Shown piece after piece: positions 1 through 5,218 of a stretch of 6,093 nt of DNA. The position numbers were made by a program, and so were the translations under genes. Below the pieces are notes generated by a model, which saw only the letters and a list, made by a program, of their open reading frames with translations, was not told where the DNA came from and searched no databases. This DNA is from Bacteroidota bacterium. GTDB taxonomy: Bacteria; Bacteroidota; Bacteroidia; Chitinophagales; LD1. Where the stretch lies: positions 1-6,093 of the forward strand of contig PLSN01000276.1 in assembly GCA_003165135.1 (NCBI GenBank). The letters are read 5' to 3'. Each line of letters starts with the position of its first letter. Position 1 is the first letter of the stretch.

Positions 1-149
1 GAAAGCTCTACTTCATCATCAGTAAGACTGAGTTTATGTTCAATGCTGCACTAAAGCTCATACCGAATAATAAAATGTTTGATCCGCTGTATTTTCGTAT
101 CGTTAATATACTTTTAGGCACCAATCTGTACAAGGGGTACACCAAATAG
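1..149 (+). CDS. C-terminal end of an unrecognised protein (5' end outside window)
   Basis: An open frame enters at base 3 and stops at TAG 147-149, giving 48 residues that begin KLYFIISKTEF and end GTNLYKGYTK. The segment is rich in aromatic and aliphatic residues plus lysine and has no motif I can name. The other two plus-strand frames are closed within the first 55 bases, so this is the only candidate. The stop is 3 bases before the ATG of the glycosyltransferase, which suggests one operon and, by context only, a role in polysaccharide or glycan synthesis. The catalytic part of the protein lies upstream of the window, so no function is assigned. Confidence 0.7.
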   Translation, partial: KLYFIISKTEFMFNAALKLIPNNKMFDPLYFRIVNILLGTNLYKGYTK

Positions 150-152
150 CAA

Positions 153-1259
153 ATGGCCAAAGTCGTCTACATAGTATCCAATATCGATAAGGCTGTTTTC
201 TTTGAGCATACAGCCCTCATGCTGAGAGATGCGGGTGTGGACCTGAGTTTTATTCTTATCAATAGCAGCGATGGGTATCTAGCTACTTTCCTACGCGCGA
301 ATGGTTTCACAGTCCACTTTCTGGAGGTCGACAAACTGCTATTCTCCTGGCGACAGATCATAGCCTGTACTAAGATACTTCGCGATATTAAGCCACAGGT
401 AGTGCATTGCCACCTATCTGCGGCCAATTATGTCGGACTCATTTCGGCCCGGCTCGCTGGTGTGCCTATCAGGATATATACCAGACATGCCGGGAAACCG
501 CTGGTTACCTCATCCAAAGAAAGCATACTGGATAGGCTTCAAAATGCTCTGGCGACCCATATCGTGGCGATCACGGAGAGCATCAAACAACTACTACTGT
601 CAGAAGGCGTGAAGGAAAGTAAGATCACGATCGTGCATCATGGCTTTGACATCAGCAGAATGATGAAGCCCGATGCAGATGAAATAAAAAGAATAAAACA
701 GCAATACAATCCCGATAATAAATATCCGGTGGTCGGCGTGATAGCCCGCTGGATGCAATGGAAAGGCATACAGTATATTATTCCCGCTTTTGCGAAACTG
801 CTGAAGGACTATCCTGATGCTAAGCTCTGCCTATTCAATGCTTCTGACAATGCAGACTATAGCCCTGAGATCAGTGAGATGCTGCAGGCGCTTCCGGCCG
901 GCTCCTATCAGCGGGTGGGCTTTGAGAAAAACATCTACGACCTCTATCATCTCTTTGACATTTATGTCCATGTGCCTGTCAATCCATACTGCGAGGCATT
1001 CGGACAGACCTATGTTGAAGCGCTTGCTGCTGGAGTGCCGTCTATATTTACCTTGTCGGGGGTAGCGAGAGAGTTTATCACGGAGGACAATGCCTATATC
1101 GTGGACTTTGAGAACAGCGAAGCGATCTATGAGAAAATGAAAGCGATACTCGCCAAACAAAAAGACCCGGAAATGCTTTTCAAGAATGGTCAGGAGGTGG
1201 TCTCAAAAATATTTTCTCTCGAACTCTATATCTCTTCGCTGCTGTCGATATATAGGTGA
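153..1259 (+). CDS. Glycosyltransferase family 4 (GT-B fold)
   Basis: Predicted cytoplasmic or membrane-associated enzyme that moves a sugar from a nucleotide-sugar donor to a growing glycan; the sugar and acceptor cannot be read from sequence. The 368 residues fit a full-length GT4 protein. The N-terminal Rossmann half (about 1-165) contains the VVHCHLSAANYVG stretch (83-95) and IRIYTRHAG (106-114). The C-terminal half starts at about 192 with VVGVIARWMQWKG, where R199 and K204 are the expected donor-phosphate contacts. The family E-x7-E motif is intact (E281, E289), followed by ALAAGVPSI. No signal peptide or clear membrane helix is seen. The ATG at 153 is the first in the frame and lies 3 bases after the upstream stop, which supports it. 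The pair probably forms the end of a capsule, exopolysaccharide or O-antigen-like cluster extending to the left. Family assignment is firm; specificity is unknown. Confidence 0.93.
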   Translation: MAKVVYIVSNIDKAVFFEHTALMLRDAGVDLSFILINSSDGYLATFLRANGFTVHFLEVDKLLFSWRQIIACTKILRDIKPQVVHCHLSAANYVGLISARLAGVPIRIYTRHAGKPLVTSSKESILDRLQNALATHIVAITESIKQLLLSEGVKESKITIVHHGFDISRMMKPDADEIKRIKQQYNPDNKYPVVGVIARWMQWKGIQYIIPAFAKLLKDYPDAKLCLFNASDNADYSPEISEMLQALPAGSYQRVGFEKNIYDLYHLFDIYVHVPVNPYCEAFGQTYVEALAAGVPSIFTLSGVAREFITEDNAYIVDFENSEAIYEKMKAILAKQKDPEMLFKNGQEVVSKIFSLELYISSLLSIYR

Positions 1260-1280
1260 GCTGCTTTTTTGATGCTGAGC

Positions 1281-1298
1281 TGCTATCATTGCTATCAT
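1281..1298. repeat. 9-bp perfect tandem duplication (TGCTATCAT x2)
   Basis: The unit TGCTATCAT occurs at 1281-1289 and again, without a gap, at 1290-1298. It lies about 20 bases after the glycosyltransferase stop codon. It is too short to name as a known element and may be simple replication slippage. Confidence 0.8.
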
Positions 1299-1337
1299 AA
1301 AATATTCAACCCAATAATTGATTTTCGAACGAGGCTG

Positions 1338-1363
1338 AAAGCTAGTAAAACAGTGCTTTTTTT
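1338..1363 (+). terminator. Weak rho-independent terminator candidate after the glycosyltransferase
   Basis: AAAGC (1338-1342) can pair with GCTTT (1355-1359), and a further GT/AC pair can form inside across an internal loop. The 3' arm runs directly into seven T (1357-1363). The stem is short and interrupted, and it lies about 80 bases after the stop codon, so the call is tentative. No better candidate is visible for the plus-strand operon. Confidence 0.35.
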
Positions 1364-1370
1364 ATTATTG

Positions 1371-1393
1371 CGAAAACCAATTCGAAAACCAAT
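1371..1393. repeat. 12-bp tandem duplication (CGAAAACCAATT, second copy lacking last base)
   Basis: CGAAAACCAATT at 1371-1382 is followed directly by CGAAAACCAAT at 1383-1393. Read on the minus strand in the 77-codon open frame it gives a repeated IGFR peptide. It could be a slippage duplication or part of a dispersed repeat. Confidence 0.8.
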
Positions 1394-1438
1394 CCTGCCT
1401 GAAGCGCTCTGTACGGCTCGCTGTATAGGTTTCCGGGA

Positions 1439-1464
1439 TATCGGTATTTTCTCTTCGACCGATA
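1439..1464. other. Inverted repeat / hairpin, 7-base arms
   Basis: TATCGGT (1439-1445) and ACCGATA (1458-1464) are perfect inverted copies around a 12-base loop. No T-run follows on either strand, so it is not a standard terminator. Its role is unknown, and chance cannot be excluded for arms this short. Confidence 0.4.
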
Positions 1465-1593
1465 AACGTTGATATACCTCAAACACTATATAAAGGAGCA
1501 GTCCTTCAGGTCCGCAAGTTTTTGCCATTTATACAAATAATGCTATATCTGCACTATTGAATAAAAATGTTCTTTGACAAAGCAGTGTCGCGA

Positions 1594-2091
1594 TCACAGG
1601 ATCAATTGACTGATCCTGTTGATGACATCGGCGCTTTCCCAGTCCTCGGGATTGACCTGCTCATATACTTTCACACCTTTGGCGTTGAAGATATAGTTGG
1701 TCGGATAGGTGTATATATTGATATCGTGGAAGCTTTTCTCCGAATGGAGGATTATCAATTTGTCGCCGAAATGTGCCTGAAGAGTTTGAAGCTTTTCGAT
1801 CGGTTCATCGCAGATACAGACCACCTGGAGTTTCTGGTTGGATAGTTTGGTCTGAAGGTCGGCGAGCTCGGGCAGCTCCCTCATACACGGACCGCACCAG
1901 GTAGCGAAGAAGCTGATGAATAAAGGATGCCCGGCATAGGATGAAAGGGATACCTGATGCCCGCTGAGGTCAGTCAGCGCGATGACAGGCAGATCGATAC
2001 TAGGCGGTATCCTGTATCGCTTATAGAGGAAACCTGCGACTGCGAGCACAAGAAATAATGGAATGACGACAGTGAAGATGTATTTTCTCAT
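1594..2091 (-). CDS. TlpA-like membrane-anchored thiol-disulfide oxidoreductase (thioredoxin fold)
   Basis: Predicted periplasm-facing redox protein of the TlpA/ResA/AhpC-TSA-like group, likely a reductant for disulfides in exported proteins; the partner is unknown. The 165 residues hold an N-terminal membrane anchor at about 5-21 after MRKY (no cleavage motif evident) and a thioredoxin-fold domain at about 30-160. The active site is W65-C66-G67-P68-C69, and the cis-proline lies in the TYPTNY segment (P130). The lead-in 'VIALTDLSGHQVSLSSYAGHPLFISFFATW' type pattern around 36-65 is characteristic of the family. The start ATG overlaps the pyrophosphatase stop as ATGA (4 bases), which supports both the start choice and coupled translation. 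The size is that of a minimal single-domain member. Extra cysteines C92 and C94 (VCICD) follow the second beta strand. Confidence 0.9.
   Translation of the reverse strand: MRKYIFTVVIPLFLVLAVAGFLYKRYRIPPSIDLPVIALTDLSGHQVSLSSYAGHPLFISFFATWCGPCMRELPELADLQTKLSNQKLQVVCICDEPIEKLQTLQAHFGDKLIILHSEKSFHDINIYTYPTNYIFNAKGVKVYEQVNPEDWESADVINRISQLIL
1596..1619 (-). terminator. Hairpin at the 3' end of the TlpA-like gene
   Basis: ACAGGATCA (1596-1604) and TGATCCTGT (1611-1619) form a perfect 9-bp stem with a 6-base loop. It covers the last codons and part of the stop codon of the minus-strand gene. No T-run follows directly on the minus strand; the nearest is about 25 bases on (1563-1567). It may therefore protect the mRNA 3' end or be an imperfect terminator rather than a standard intrinsic one. 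Confidence 0.4.
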
Positions 2092-2711
2092 GGTATGAGG
2101 TACCTGTTTTGATAGTCTTTCTGACTGCGGCGTATCACTTCATAGGCTTCTTCTTTGCCATAGATGCCATCGATCTGTACGCGGTTGTCTTTGTCGTTAG
2201 GGCCTTTCTTATATGTCAGGAAATAATGTTTGAGCCTCATCAGGATGGCCTCATTCACATCGGTGATGTCATGCCAAGCGCCATAGACCTCGTCGCCTTT
2301 CATAATGGCTACGATCTTGTCGTCAGCCTGGTCCTGATCTATCATGCGGAATCCCCCGATAGGAATAGCCTGCACCAGTATGCCTCCGCGTGCGATAATC
2401 TTTTCGGTCAGGACTATGATGTCGAGCGGGTCCTGATCGCCTATGATACCTGTGCGGCCTGTCTTGTCCATGCAGAAATTTCCAACCTCAATATCGCATA
2501 GGGTTTGAGGTATGAAGCCGTAAAGCGAAGGAAATATATTGGAGTACTTCTGCGGCCTGTCTACCTTGATGAGGCCTGATGGTTTGTCCACTTCATACTT
2601 GATCGTATCTGTGGGCACTATTTCGATAAAAGCCGTACAGATCTCAGGTGAATTCTCTCCTATGTCCACACCGTGCCAGGGATGCAATTGATACTTAAGA
2701 TTTGGGTCCAT
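2088..2711 (-). CDS. ppa: Inorganic pyrophosphatase, family I (soluble)
   Basis: Cytoplasmic Mg-dependent enzyme that hydrolyses pyrophosphate to two phosphates and so drives nucleotide and polymer synthesis forward. The 207 residues fit the family with a modest N-terminal extension (E. coli-type enzymes are about 175). Active-site residues visible by pattern: K38 and E40 in IKYEVDK, R52 in VDR, Y64 in the LYGFIPQT segment, the metal-binding set D92-x-D94-P-L-D97, then D125, D130 and K132 in the MIDQDQADDK stretch, and Y167-K168 near the C-terminus. Q93 sits where many bacterial enzymes have S, G or N. ATG at 2711 is the first start, preceded by an A-rich leader with a duplicated element. It lies 68 bases after the TPM gene and overlaps the TlpA-like gene by 4 bases. 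Confidence 0.95.
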   Translation of the reverse strand: MDPNLKYQLHPWHGVDIGENSPEICTAFIEIVPTDTIKYEVDKPSGLIKVDRPQKYSNIFPSLYGFIPQTLCDIEVGNFCMDKTGRTGIIGDQDPLDIIVLTEKIIARGGILVQAIPIGGFRMIDQDQADDKIVAIMKGDEVYGAWHDITDVNEAILMRLKHYFLTYKKGPNDKDNRVQIDGIYGKEEAYEVIRRSQKDYQNRYLIP

Positions 2712-2718
2712 TTATTTT

Positions 2719-2743
2719 TGATTTCTGATATATGATTTCTGAT
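2719..2743. repeat. 11-bp direct repeat in the pyrophosphatase leader
   Basis: TGATTTCTGAT occurs at 2719-2729 and 2733-2743, a 14-base period. It lies just upstream of the pyrophosphatase start (minus strand). On that strand the copies read ATCAGAAATCA. It could be slippage-derived low-complexity sequence or a paired protein-binding site; the spacing alone does not decide. Confidence 0.75.
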
Positions 2744-2779
2744 TGAAATGCATTTGTCTAATGTCTCTTGTCTATCTCG

Positions 2780-3619
2780 TCACCAGCTGCCACCGGCACC
2801 ACCACCGCCAAAATCGCCACCGCCGAATCCGCCGAATCCACCACCACCGCCGCCATCGTCATTGCCTCCTCCTCCTCCTCCGCCGCCCATGAGCGTCCCG
2901 AGTAGGAACCAAGGCAAGAATGAACCGCCGCCTCCATAAGTCTGACCGCCCCTGCCTCCACCAAAGAAGATGAGTAAAAGAAAGATGGCAACAATGATAA
3001 GAGCGATCCATTTCGCATGACTAGCCGACCCATCTGTGTCATCCTTTGTATTATCATTGACGAACTGACCGGAGAGCCTCGCGATCATCTCATCAGTAGC
3101 AGCATTGATACCAGCATAGTACTGTCCTGCTTTAAACTGAGGAGTGATGACATGATCGACGATCCGCTTAGCTATGATGTCAGGCAGATTGGCTTCTGTG
3201 CCACGGCCAGTAGCGATAAATACTTTATGATCGCCCTGAGATATCAGCAGCAGCACACCGTTGTCCTTGCCCTTCTCACCTATACCCCATTTAGCTCCCA
3301 GCTCAGTGGCATATTGTGCTATATCAGCACCGTTGAGAGATGGTACGATCACTACTGCTATCTGAGTAGAGGTAGAGTCACTATATGCCACAAGCTTTTG
3401 CTCCAGTGTCCGGGCATCGTTATAGGTCAGCATACCCGCCATATCATTGACCAACCGTGGAGGATCAGGCCGCTCAGGGAGTTTGATATCCTGAGCAGAC
3501 ACGGATATCGAGAATAGAGAATAGAGAATAACAAATAGAGAAAATACCTGCTTAGAGAATGGCTTTCCATTCCCTCGTCCCCCGCCCCTCGTCCCTTTTT
3601 TATCCCTCACTGATATCAT
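2780..3619 (-). CDS. Secreted, membrane-anchored TPM-domain protein with Gly-rich tail (YgcG/Psb32-like)
   Basis: TPM_phosphatase-family protein of 279 residues, with its domain predicted to face the periplasm. In order: a long basic n-region (1-24, including GTRGGGRGNGK), a hydrophobic segment 25-40 with likely cleavage after SVSA (42), the TPM domain (about 56-183) with VNDMAGML, GKDNGVLLLIS and TGRGTEANLPD, a transmembrane helix (about 204-219), a second short hydrophobic patch (233-244), and a glycine-dominated tail ending GGAGGSW, as usual for this group. Biochemical function is uncertain: plant and bacterial relatives are linked to photosystem repair or weak phosphatase activity, which may not apply here. 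The ATG overlaps the upstream TPM gene by 20 bases; GTG at codon 4 is an alternative start. The unusually long n-region is encoded by low-complexity repeats (3510-3530 and 3572-3595). Confidence 0.9.
   Translation of the reverse strand: MISVRDKKGTRGGGRGNGKPFSKQVFSLFVILYSLFSISVSAQDIKLPERPDPPRLVNDMAGMLTYNDARTLEQKLVAYSDSTSTQIAVVIVPSLNGADIAQYATELGAKWGIGEKGKDNGVLLLISQGDHKVFIATGRGTEANLPDIIAKRIVDHVITPQFKAGQYYAGINAATDEMIARLSGQFVNDNTKDDTDGSASHAKWIALIIVAIFLLLIFFGGGRGGQTYGGGGSFLPWFLLGTLMGGGGGGGGNDDGGGGGGFGGFGGGDFGGGGAGGSW
2865..2887. repeat. Trinucleotide tract encoding polyglycine (CCT x5, then CCG/CCC)
   Basis: Five CCT units (2865-2879) are followed by CCG, CCG and CCC. Read on the minus strand this encodes the eight-glycine run (245-252) of the TPM protein tail. 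Because the unit is 3 bases, copy-number change would alter tail length without a frameshift. Confidence 0.7.
3510..3530. repeat. 7-bp tandem repeat (GAGAATA x3) in signal-peptide coding region
   Basis: Three perfect copies of GAGAATA lie at 3510-3516, 3517-3523 and 3524-3530. On the minus strand they encode part of the hydrophobic core of the TPM protein's signal peptide (the ILYSLFS region). The period is not a multiple of three, so gain or loss of one unit would shift the frame. Confidence 0.85.
3572..3595. repeat. 10-bp direct repeat (CCCTCGTCCC x2), G-rich on the coding strand
   Basis: CCCTCGTCCC occurs at 3572-3581 and 3586-3595 (14-base period) within a pyrimidine-only stretch broken only by G. 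On the minus strand it encodes the Gly/Arg-rich n-region of the TPM protein. It sits at the junction of the two TPM genes. Confidence 0.8.
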
Positions 3620-4037
3620 TGCTTAATTCATTTATGTCGCCTGCTTCGTGAGGAAAATATTTTGCCAGATGCCTTGCTGATTCATTGATGCCGTGTATCA
3701 CACCCGCCTGAAACTGCCCTTCTTTGAAGTACTTTGCCATCTCTTCTTTGGTACTGTCCCAGAAATCATCAGGTACCAGATCATTAATGCCCTTGTCGCC
3801 GATGATAGCGAAGCGCTTGTCTTCATATGCCAGATATATCAATACACCGTTGCGCTTGGCGGTCTTGTGCATATCCAGTTTGCTAAACACCTCGGCAGCC
3901 CGTGCCAGCACATGATGCTTGCAGTGTGGCTCTATATGCACCCGTATCTCTCCCGAGGTCTGCATCTCCGCAGCAGCAATAGCAGCCACTATCCGATTCT
4001 TTTCAGATGAGTTAAAGAGGTGTTTGCGGAACAGCAC
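3600..4037 (-). CDS. Short soluble TPM-domain protein (GTG start)
   Basis: A second TPM_phosphatase-family protein of 145 residues, without signal peptide or membrane segment, so probably cytoplasmic. Family features: AEMQTSGEIRVHIE (23-36), TAKRNGVLIYLAY (59-71), and FAIIGDKGIN (76-85), equivalent to the GDKG/TGRG loop of its secreted neighbour. Residues 100-126 form the usual closing helices (FKEGQFQAGVIHGIN). The start is GTG, sharing its first G with the lemA stop (TAGTG), a 1-base overlap that favours coupled translation. The 3' end overlaps the next TPM gene by 20 bases. H38, C39, H41 and H42 make a small HCxHH cluster that might bind metal, but this is speculative. Exact function is unknown; the lemA–TPM–TPM order is a recurring Bacteroidota arrangement by my recollection. 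Confidence 0.9.
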   Translation of the reverse strand: MLFRKHLFNSSEKNRIVAAIAAAEMQTSGEIRVHIEPHCKHHVLARAAEVFSKLDMHKTAKRNGVLIYLAYEDKRFAIIGDKGINDLVPDDFWDSTKEEMAKYFKEGQFQAGVIHGINESARHLAKYFPHEAGDINELSNDISEG

Positions 4038-4627
4038 TATTTGGTATTATTAAAATTGACAGTAGGGGCCTTGTCACTGCCCGGAGCAGATTCGAAATAA
4101 CCCTTCTCCTGAAATCCGAACATACGAGCTGTAATATTGGCAGGGAATTTCTGTATAGTGGTATTATAATCATTGACCGCCTCGTTAAAACGGTTACGCT
4201 CAGTATTGATCCTGTTCTCAGTACCCTCGAGTTGCGCCATCAGTCCTGTGAAAGCCTCATTGCTCTTGAGGTCAGGATATTTCTCTACGGAAACAAGGAG
4301 CCGTGACAAAGAACCAGTCAGCTGTCCCTGCGCCTGATCAAATTTCTTGATGTCATCAGGAGAGAGTTTGCTCGGATCAAGCTTGATACTGGTAGCGCTG
4401 GCGCGGGCCTGGATCACATCTGTGAGCGTTTGCTGCTCGAAATTTGCTTCGCCTTTGACAGTAGAGACGAGATTAGGTATCAGGTCAGAGCGACGCTGAT
4501 ACGAAGATTCAACGTTTGCCCACTGTTTGGACACTGCTTCGCGTTTCTCGATCATAGAGTTATAACTGCACGACGACAGAGAACTTGCTATAAAAAATAG
4601 CGCTAGGATCCTTACTATGTTTTTCAT
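4037..4627 (-). CDS. lemA: LemA family protein, predicted lipoprotein
   Basis: LemA-family protein of 196 residues, mostly alpha-helical, expected at the envelope; its molecular function is not established. The N-terminus is a signal peptide with a lipobox-like LSSC, the acylated cysteine being C20, where many LemA proteins carry only an uncleaved anchor helix. Family signatures are the W-x-N-V-E-x-x-YQRR-x-DLIPNLV stretch (36-53), the long charged helix with TENRIN (136-141) and NRFNEAVNDYN (145-155), and FPANITARMFGF (161-172) leading to a YF motif. The ATG at 4627 has a leader rich in A and a TCAAAA repeat and no clear Shine-Dalgarno site, as usual in Bacteroidota. It is the first gene of the minus-strand run and shares one base with the following TPM gene. 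Confidence 0.93.
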   Translation of the reverse strand: MKNIVRILALFFIASSLSSCSYNSMIEKREAVSKQWANVESSYQRRSDLIPNLVSTVKGEANFEQQTLTDVIQARASATSIKLDPSKLSPDDIKKFDQAQGQLTGSLSRLLVSVEKYPDLKSNEAFTGLMAQLEGTENRINTERNRFNEAVNDYNTTIQKFPANITARMFGFQEKGYFESAPGSDKAPTVNFNNTK

Positions 4628-4784
4628 TGTGATTTTGATTTTGATGTAAAATAAGGAAATAATGTCATTGGGATAAATAATCGGAAAAACTATAACAAGC
4701 TTTGGTATAAAAATCCCTAATGATATATGGATTTATGTATTAGTTCATACTTTAGCGAAGACGATAACTCAAAAAACAAATTGT
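4628..4784. promoter_or_regulatory. Divergent promoter region between lemA and the AhpD-like gene
   Basis: The 157-base A+T-rich region must hold promoters for both directions. For the plus strand, TACTTTAG (4748-4755) resembles the Bacteroidota -7 element TAnnTTTG, and TTTG at 4701-4704 is the nearest -33-like motif. The gap between them is too long for a confident pair. On the minus strand the lemA leader has three GATTTT-like units (4631-4645 on plus). No operator palindrome stands out. Exact promoter positions are not supported. Confidence 0.4.
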
Positions 4785-5129
4785 ATGTCAGAACTGATAA
4801 AAGACTTTAACGACTACCGCAGCCGAATGAATGATGTGATCCTCGCCAAAGACAATCTGGTGCTCAAGCGCTTTTGGAGCCTGGACAATCAGGCCTATGC
4901 CGACGGCGCGCTGGACGCCAGGACCAAAGACCTGCTGGGACTGGTCGCGTCTATGGTGCTTCGCTGTGATGATTGTATCAAATATCATCTCGGCAAAAGC
5001 TACGAATTAGGCGTGACTACCGAGCAGATATATGAAGTATTCTCTATAGCCAATCTCGTGGGCGGCTCTATCGTGATACCGCATACACGCAGAGCTGCAG
5101 AGTATTGGGAGGAACTGATCAAAAAATAG
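4785..5129 (+). CDS. AhpD/carboxymuconolactone decarboxylase-like protein with CxxC
   Basis: Small helical protein of the CMD/AhpD superfamily, 114 residues, cytoplasmic. Family members act as thiol-based reductases or peroxidase partners, or as decarboxylases. The motif C61-D-D-C64-x3-H68 (in LRCDDCIKYHLGKSYELG) matches the redox-active AhpD-type centre, so a peroxide or thiol-redox role is more likely than decarboxylation. The N-terminal part (1-45) carries the usual lead helix; TKDLLGLVASMVL (47-59) and the TTEQIYEVFSIANLVGGS segment (78-95) are typical. ATG at 4785 is preceded by an A-rich leader, with no other good start. It is transcribed alone, diverging from lemA, and is closed by a strong terminator. 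The exact substrate is unknown. Confidence 0.92.
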   Translation: MSELIKDFNDYRSRMNDVILAKDNLVLKRFWSLDNQAYADGALDARTKDLLGLVASMVLRCDDCIKYHLGKSYELGVTTEQIYEVFSIANLVGGSIVIPHTRRAAEYWEELIKK

Positions 5130-5139
5130 TTGGATAAAA

Positions 5140-5165
5140 AAAAGCACCGATCACTCAGTGCTTTT
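5140..5165. terminator. Bidirectional rho-independent terminator
   Basis: AAAAGCAC (5140-5147) and GTGCTTTT (5158-5165) form a perfect 8-bp stem around a 10-base loop. It starts 11 bases after the AhpD-like stop. On the plus strand the T-run is short and broken (CTTTTGTGTTTT). On the minus strand the stem ends in a long T-run (the complement of A5136-A5143). It is therefore at least as good a terminator for leftward transcription, perhaps of a former tRNA gene (see next entry). Confidence 0.85.
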
Positions 5166-5175
5166 GTGTTTTGGG

Positions 5176-5190
5176 TGGTCCCGCCTGAGC
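5176..5190 (-). tRNA. Possible 3'-end remnant of a tRNA gene (not functional)
   Basis: On the minus strand this reads GCTCAGGCGGGACCA. CGGGACC (5183-5177) followed by A looks like an acceptor 3' strand plus discriminator base, and the preceding CAGG looks like a T-stem 3' strand. The canonical TTCGA T-loop and all of the tRNA body are absent; no anticodon or D arm is found to the right. The minus-strand terminator at 5165-5134 lies just downstream, as it would for a real tRNA gene. The match is short (about 13-15 bases), so chance is possible. Confidence 0.3.
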
Positions 5191-5218
5191 CGGTCCTCTG
5201 ATATATAGCTTCTGGGAG

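Larger units (their letters stand above)
1260..1593. other. Intergenic spacer between convergent genes, repeat-rich
   Basis: A stretch of 334 bases between the convergent glycosyltransferase and TlpA-like genes. No open frame here looks like a convincing gene. It contains two perfect or near-perfect tandem duplications (1281-1298 and 1371-1393), a second copy of TGAGCTGCT (1257-1265 and 1276-1284), an inverted repeat with 7-base arms (1439-1464), a shorter one (AAGGA 1493-1497 / TCCTT 1502-1506) and a weak terminator-like structure (1338-1363). The longest open frame is on the minus strand, 1295-1528 (77 codons). Its weak evidence is discussed under findings. Confidence 0.6.

Noticed and set aside
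1281..1393. Repeats that could suggest a CRISPR array
   Set aside because: The units are 9-12 bases, directly adjacent without spacers and unrelated to each other; nothing resembles 24-40 base repeats with spacers.
1567..1845. 92-codon plus-strand open frame
   Set aside because: Antisense to the TlpA-like gene and starts in the spacer without any promoter or family signal.
2109..2501. 130-codon plus-strand open frame
   Set aside because: Antisense to the pyrophosphatase, whose catalytic residues are all present; the antisense product looks like a composition artefact.
2748..2939. Proline-rich plus-strand open frame
   Set aside because: It is the complement of the Gly-rich tail (GGN codons read as NCC) of the TPM protein and not an independent gene.
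2758..3057. 99-codon minus-strand frame overlapping the TPM tail
   Set aside because: Out-of-frame reading of the Gly-rich region; Ala/Glu/Val runs come from the repeated GGN codons.
3017..3517. 166-codon plus-strand open frame
   Set aside because: It is fully antisense to the well-supported secreted TPM gene, its translation has no family pattern, and it has no leader or partner gene.
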